Origin: Verrucomicrobiales bacterium
GTDB taxonomy: Bacteria > Verrucomicrobiota > Verrucomicrobiia > Limisphaerales > SXQI01
Direction of reading: 5' to 3'
DNA length: 18,864 nt
Assembly (NCBI GenBank): GCA_005793025.1
Contig: SXQI01000142.1
Coordinates: forward strand, 1-18,864
Below the pieces are notes generated by a model, which saw only the letters and a program-made list of their open reading frames with translations, had not been told where the DNA came from and did not search any database. Positions 15,820-18,864 of this stretch are shown piece by piece. Both the position numbers and the translations under genes were made by a program. How positions within the stretch are numbered: the first letter of the stretch is position 1; each line of letters opens with the position of its first letter.

Positions 15820-18441
15820 ATGAACCAATACCAAATCCTTCCCCAACCTTTGTTCCCCATTCCCGGAAGGTTGATCAAACTCTTGCTAATCCTTCAGCTC
15901 CTTTTCATTAGCACCCCCATTAGATCCCTCGCGCAGGCTACTAACAGCACACAAAAGACTCCCGTGGTCCTTCCAGGGCCTAAACGGGATGGATCGATCC
16001 TGCTCCCCAACGGTTGGTCCTTACGTCCTGTTGGAAGACAAATTCCACTTGGCGACTTCCCTGTGAACATGGCATTGCATCCTCGTTTGCCACTGGTCGC
16101 GATTTTACATTCCGGACATGGACAACACGAAATCATCGTTGTCGATTGGAAAACTAGATTAGTCGTCGCACGGACACCAATCGCTGAAACATTTTACGGA
16201 CTCACCTTTTCTCCTCAAGGGGATCGCCTCTATGCCAGTGGTGCGAGCGAGGAAGTTGTCCACGAATTCTCCTTCAAGAACCGCACACCCGAGTGGGTAA
16301 AATCCATCCCTTTACGTGATGTCAGGGAACGCGGGATCCCGGCGGGCCTAGCGATCTCGCGCGATGGCGGAACCTTATTCGCAGCCAATGTTTGGGGACA
16401 GCAAGTGACTCGGGTCGATATTGCCAGCGGCCAAGTGAAAGATTTTTTAATCGGCTCCAGCCACCAGCAACCAACCCCAAACGTTGCACCAAGCACCTTT
16501 GATGATGCATCCATCCGAAAACGTGCTGAAGCCGCTAAGGAGCAAGATTTCAGCAGTGATCCTTTTCCCTATACCTGCCTTGTGGATGACTTGCATCACC
16601 GCCTCTACGTTTCGCTTTGGGCTCAAAGTCAAATCGCCGTGTTGGATTCGAAATCAGGAGAACGCCTAGCGAGTTGGCCAACCGAGGAGCATCCGAACGA
16701 GATGATCCTCGATCAGTCTGGTCGGTTCCTTTATGTAGCGAACGCCAATCGCAACACGGTCACTGTCATTGAAACTGCAACCGGAAAAACCGTCGAAACC
16801 TTGCTGGCAGAACTGCTCCCCGGTTCACCTCCCGGCAACACACCCAACAGTCTCGCGCTCTCCCCCGATAACCGTCACCTATACGTGGCCAACGCAAACA
16901 TTAACACCGTTGCAGTGTTTGACATCTCAAAACCCGGGCAAAGTAGGTCACTCGGTTTCATCCCTGTTGGCTGGTATCCTACCAGCGTTCGCGTCACTCC
17001 AGATGGAGCTCACTTGCTTGTTGCTAACGGAAAGGGACTAGTCCCAAAAGCCAATCGCCACGGTCCGAGCCCCGGTCGAAGAGGGCCTGCTGAAACAGTG
17101 CGCGAGTATATCGGCGGACTCTTGCAAGGTTCGCTGAGCATCATCGATCTCCCCAAGGGCAACAATCTGGAAAACCTGATGAAACGTTACACTGCGGAAT
17201 CACTACTTTGCCTTCCTGCCAGAGATTCAATCGCAAAAGTATCTCCGGAACTCAGAAACATCCTGAGCTCCAACTCCCCCATCAAATACGTTTTCTACAT
17301 CATCAAAGAAAATCGCACTTACGACCAAGTTCTTGGAGATCTCCCCGAGGGATTAGGTGACCCCTCCCTGTGCTTATTTCCTGAAAAAATAACGCCAAAT
17401 CATCACGCGCTCGCTCGCGATTTTGTGCTTCTCGACAATTTTTACGTCGAAAGCGAAGTCTCCGCAGATGGTCATGAATGGACGATGGGGGCGTATGCAA
17501 CGGACTTTATCGAGAAATCATGGCCCATGAGTTATGGTCATAATTCACGCCAGAAATATCCTTATCCAAGCGAGGGTAATTTTCCCATCGCCACACCAGC
17601 AGGCGGTTACCTCTGGGACAGAGCCAAAGCGGCGGGTGTGTCCTACCGCAGCTATGGAGAGTTCATCTCCAATGCCAGATCCATCGACGCCCCTGGGACC
17701 ACGCGAATCAAAGCCTTACAAGGCCATTTCGATCCATTTTTCAGAAGCTTCGACATGTCTTATCCCGATGTGAAAAGGGCTGCACGATTCATCTCAGAAC
17801 TTCGCCGATACGAACAAACGGGGGACATGCCTCGCCTCAGCATGATCCGCCTCCCCAATGACCACACCTCGGGCACATCCCCCGGCTTACCCACTCCCTT
17901 TGCTGCTCTCGCTGACAACGACCTCGCGTTTGGTCAAGTAGTAGAAGCGATTTCGCATTCCAAGTTTTGGGCTCAGTCAGCAATTTTCGTGGTGGAAGAT
18001 GACGCACAGAATGGCTCCGATCACATTGACGCCCATCGGACCGTCGCCTTTGCCATAAGTCCTTACATCCGACGCAATAGCGTTGATTCCACCATTTACA
18101 CCACCTCAAGTATGCTCCGCACCATGGAATTGATCCTCGGACTTCAACCCATGTCTCAATTTGACGCCCTCGCCAACCCCATGATGGCGTCCTTCCAAGC
18201 ACAGCCTGACCTTCGACCTTACAAAGCTCGACCGGTGACGGTTGACCTAAACGAACGGAATCTCAGCAGTGCCTATGGGGCCGAGAAATCGCGGAAAATG
18301 AACTTTACCCGCGAGGATGCCGCCGATGACATCGCCCTGAATCGAATCATTTGGCACAGTATCAAAGGAGAAAAACTCCCCATGCCTGCCCCAACCCGCG
18401 CTGCTTTCGTTTTCCCGTCAAAAACTGATTGGGATGACTGA
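15820..18441 (+). CDS. Exported YncE-like beta-propeller / phosphoesterase fusion
   Basis: An 873-residue protein with an N-terminal export signal (hydrophobic LIKLLLILQLLFI at 18-30, likely cleavage after SLAQA near 40). Residues 60-450 form a YncE/YVTN-type beta-propeller: repeats DRLYASG, TLFAANVWGQQVTRVD, RFLYVANANRNTVTVIETATGKTV and RHLYVANANINTVAVFD, plus HLLVANGKG. Residues 488-800 are a PF04185-type phosphoesterase (acid phosphatase/phospholipase C relatives): IKENRTYDQVLGD with E497-N498, the VESEVSADGHEW stretch near 543-554, RLPNDHT (677-683), and the metal-binding VVEDDAQNGSDHIDAHR region (724-740). The combination is a known two-domain architecture, often annotated as a bifunctional YncE/alkaline-phosphatase-family protein. 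It acts outside the cytoplasm; the substrate is unknown. Confidence 0.92.
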   Translation: MNQYQILPQPLFPIPGRLIKLLLILQLLFISTPIRSLAQATNSTQKTPVVLPGPKRDGSILLPNGWSLRPVGRQIPLGDFPVNMALHPRLPLVAILHSGHGQHEIIVVDWKTRLVVARTPIAETFYGLTFSPQGDRLYASGASEEVVHEFSFKNRTPEWVKSIPLRDVRERGIPAGLAISRDGGTLFAANVWGQQVTRVDIASGQVKDFLIGSSHQQPTPNVAPSTFDDASIRKRAEAAKEQDFSSDPFPYTCLVDDLHHRLYVSLWAQSQIAVLDSKSGERLASWPTEEHPNEMILDQSGRFLYVANANRNTVTVIETATGKTVETLLAELLPGSPPGNTPNSLALSPDNRHLYVANANINTVAVFDISKPGQSRSLGFIPVGWYPTSVRVTPDGAHLLVANGKGLVPKANRHGPSPGRRGPAETVREYIGGLLQGSLSIIDLPKGNNLENLMKRYTAESLLCLPARDSIAKVSPELRNILSSNSPIKYVFYIIKENRTYDQVLGDLPEGLGDPSLCLFPEKITPNHHALARDFVLLDNFYVESEVSADGHEWTMGAYATDFIEKSWPMSYGHNSRQKYPYPSEGNFPIATPAGGYLWDRAKAAGVSYRSYGEFISNARSIDAPGTTRIKALQGHFDPFFRSFDMSYPDVKRAARFISELRRYEQTGDMPRLSMIRLPNDHTSGTSPGLPTPFAALADNDLAFGQVVEAISHSKFWAQSAIFVVEDDAQNGSDHIDAHRTVAFAISPYIRRNSVDSTIYTTSSMLRTMELILGLQPMSQFDALANPMMASFQAQPDLRPYKARPVTVDLNERNLSSAYGAEKSRKMNFTREDAADDIALNRIIWHSIKGEKLPMPAPTRAAFVFPSKTDWDD

Positions 18442-18483
18442 TCTCGAATCACCAAAAACTACAGTTCAACACACTATCGGTGC

Positions 18484-18762
18484 ATGAACCAGATTCTCTT
18501 TAACCTAGGCCAAATCGGCGTTACCCCTTGGAAATTAGTGGGATACGCCGGTGTTGTTATGTTCTCCGGCAGATGGTTCGTTCAGCTCTATGCTTCTCGA
18601 GCCAAGGGACGTCCGACAATCCCTAGGCTTTTCTGGTACATGAGCATGCTTGGCAGCCTTCTACTCTTGGCCTATTTCACATTCGGGAAGAACGATTCCG
18701 TGGGGGTTCTCTCTAATTTGTTCCCTGTCGTGGTGCGAGCAAAACCGGACACGTGTTGTTAG
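18484..18762 (+). pseudogene. Lipid-A-disaccharide-synthase N-terminal-like membrane protein, truncated by an inserted element
   Basis: A 92-residue reading frame. Residues 16-80 match the LAB_N domain (lipid A biosynthesis N-terminal domain): KLVGYAGVVMFSGRWFVQLYASR, then RPTIPRLFWYMSMLGSLLLLAYFTFGKNDSVGVLSNLFPV, giving two or three membrane helices. The domain normally continues a little further (a helix ending in a YNLYL- or RNL-like tail), but here the frame passes at about codon 83 into the repeat-bearing sequence and ends in an unrelated RAKPDTCC. This suggests disruption of the last 10-20 codons, possibly leaving a shortened but membrane-inserting product. Genes of this type are linked to lipid A or nucleotide-sugar envelope chemistry. 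It lies 42 nt after the phosphoesterase gene. Confidence 0.65.
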
Positions 18763-18864
18763 CAAAACCGGACACTTTGTTGTTTTCAAAACCGGACGTG
18801 CGATCAAAACCGGAATTATTTTTCATATCCTTGTTGTGGGATCTAGGGTTGATATTCTTACTGA
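18733..18864. mobile_element. End of a probable insertion sequence (IS21-like?), body outside window
   Basis: Four copies of the motif CAAAACCGGA(C) lie in 82 bases, with the AAAACCGGA core at 18741, 18764, 18788 and 18806 (steps of 23, 24 and 18). The first and fourth share the longer unit GTGCGA[G/T]CAAAACCGGA (16 of 17 identical; 18733-18749 and 18798-18814). The second and third are both preceded by TTGTT. Multiple copies of the transposase-binding motif at the tips are characteristic of IS21-family elements, and on the other strand the repeats read TCCGGTTTTG. The element breaks the LAB_N reading frame. No transposase gene is visible in the remaining 50 bases, so the family is only inferred, and the exact boundary (18731, 18733 or 18734) is uncertain. 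Confidence 0.55.
18741..18814 (+). repeat. Four-copy AAAACCGGA repeat array
   Basis: Direct repeats at 18741-18750, 18764-18773, 18788-18797 (all AAAACCGGAC) and 18806-18814 (AAAACCGGA then A). All have the same orientation and each is preceded by C. Spacers are short (8-14 nt) and partly alike, so this is a clustered binding-site array rather than a coding repeat. See the mobile-element entry for its interpretation. Confidence 0.95.

Noticed and set aside
17837..18202. 121-codon minus-strand frame antisense to the phosphoesterase domain
   Set aside because: Arginine/tryptophan-rich composition typical of antisense shadows; it lies opposite the conserved metal-binding region of a real gene.
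18741..18814. CRISPR array
   Set aside because: Repeats are only about 10 bp with 8-14 bp spacers that resemble each other; there are no cas genes and the array interrupts a gene. It fits a transposon end better.

Overview
The window looks like a chromosomal piece of a Gram-negative bacterium of the Planctomycetota-Verrucomicrobiota-Chlamydiota group, most likely a Verrucomicrobiota (Pedosphaera/Limisphaerales-like). This is inferred from a secreted protein with autotransporter-associated beta-strand repeats and a Verrucomicrobia-style C-terminal domain, a formylglycine sulfatase, a TIM-barrel epimerase coupled to a Gfo/Idh/MocA oxidoreductase, a YncE/phosphoesterase fusion, a lipid-A-type membrane protein, and the near absence of Shine-Dalgarno sequences. 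No 16S or taxonomic marker search was possible. Base composition looks uniform and moderate in GC.

Region 1 (1-4107, minus strand) is a translation block, transcribed in the order rpmI, rplT, (strong terminator hairpin), pheS, pheT. pheT runs off the left edge. A good sigma70-type promoter lies just before rpmI. A 14-bp hairpin with a U-tract lies between rplT and pheS and ends only a few bases before the pheS start, so phenylalanyl-tRNA synthetase expression probably depends on read-through or attenuation.

Region 2 (4210-7981, minus strand) holds a DUF72 (YecE-like) gene followed by a very large exported TPR protein gene. A clear intrinsic terminator separates them from Region 3.

Region 3 (8004-13269, minus strand) encodes three exported proteins: a membrane-anchored or secreted HELAH zinc-peptidase-like protein, an S1-type sulfatase, and an 891-residue protein with an N-terminal ThuA/glutamine-amidotransferase-like region and beta-strand repeats. 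Together they suggest extracytoplasmic processing of, or attachment to, sulfated polymers, but this is inference from proximity.

Region 4 (13340-18762, plus strand) is divergent from Region 3: an NADPH-dependent FMN reductase, a DTE-like sugar isomerase/epimerase, a translationally coupled Gfo/Idh/MocA dehydrogenase, an exported YncE-propeller/phosphoesterase fusion, and a small lipid-A-biosynthesis N-terminal-domain membrane protein. The last gene is cut close to the end of its domain by an element whose end carries four copies of a CAAAACCGGA motif. This is most simply the terminus of an insertion sequence, perhaps IS21-like, whose body lies beyond the right edge.

No tRNA, rRNA or CRISPR array was seen. 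No gene-free stretch exceeds 300 bases; the longest is the 180-base gap at 10680-10859, which holds two possible RNA structures.
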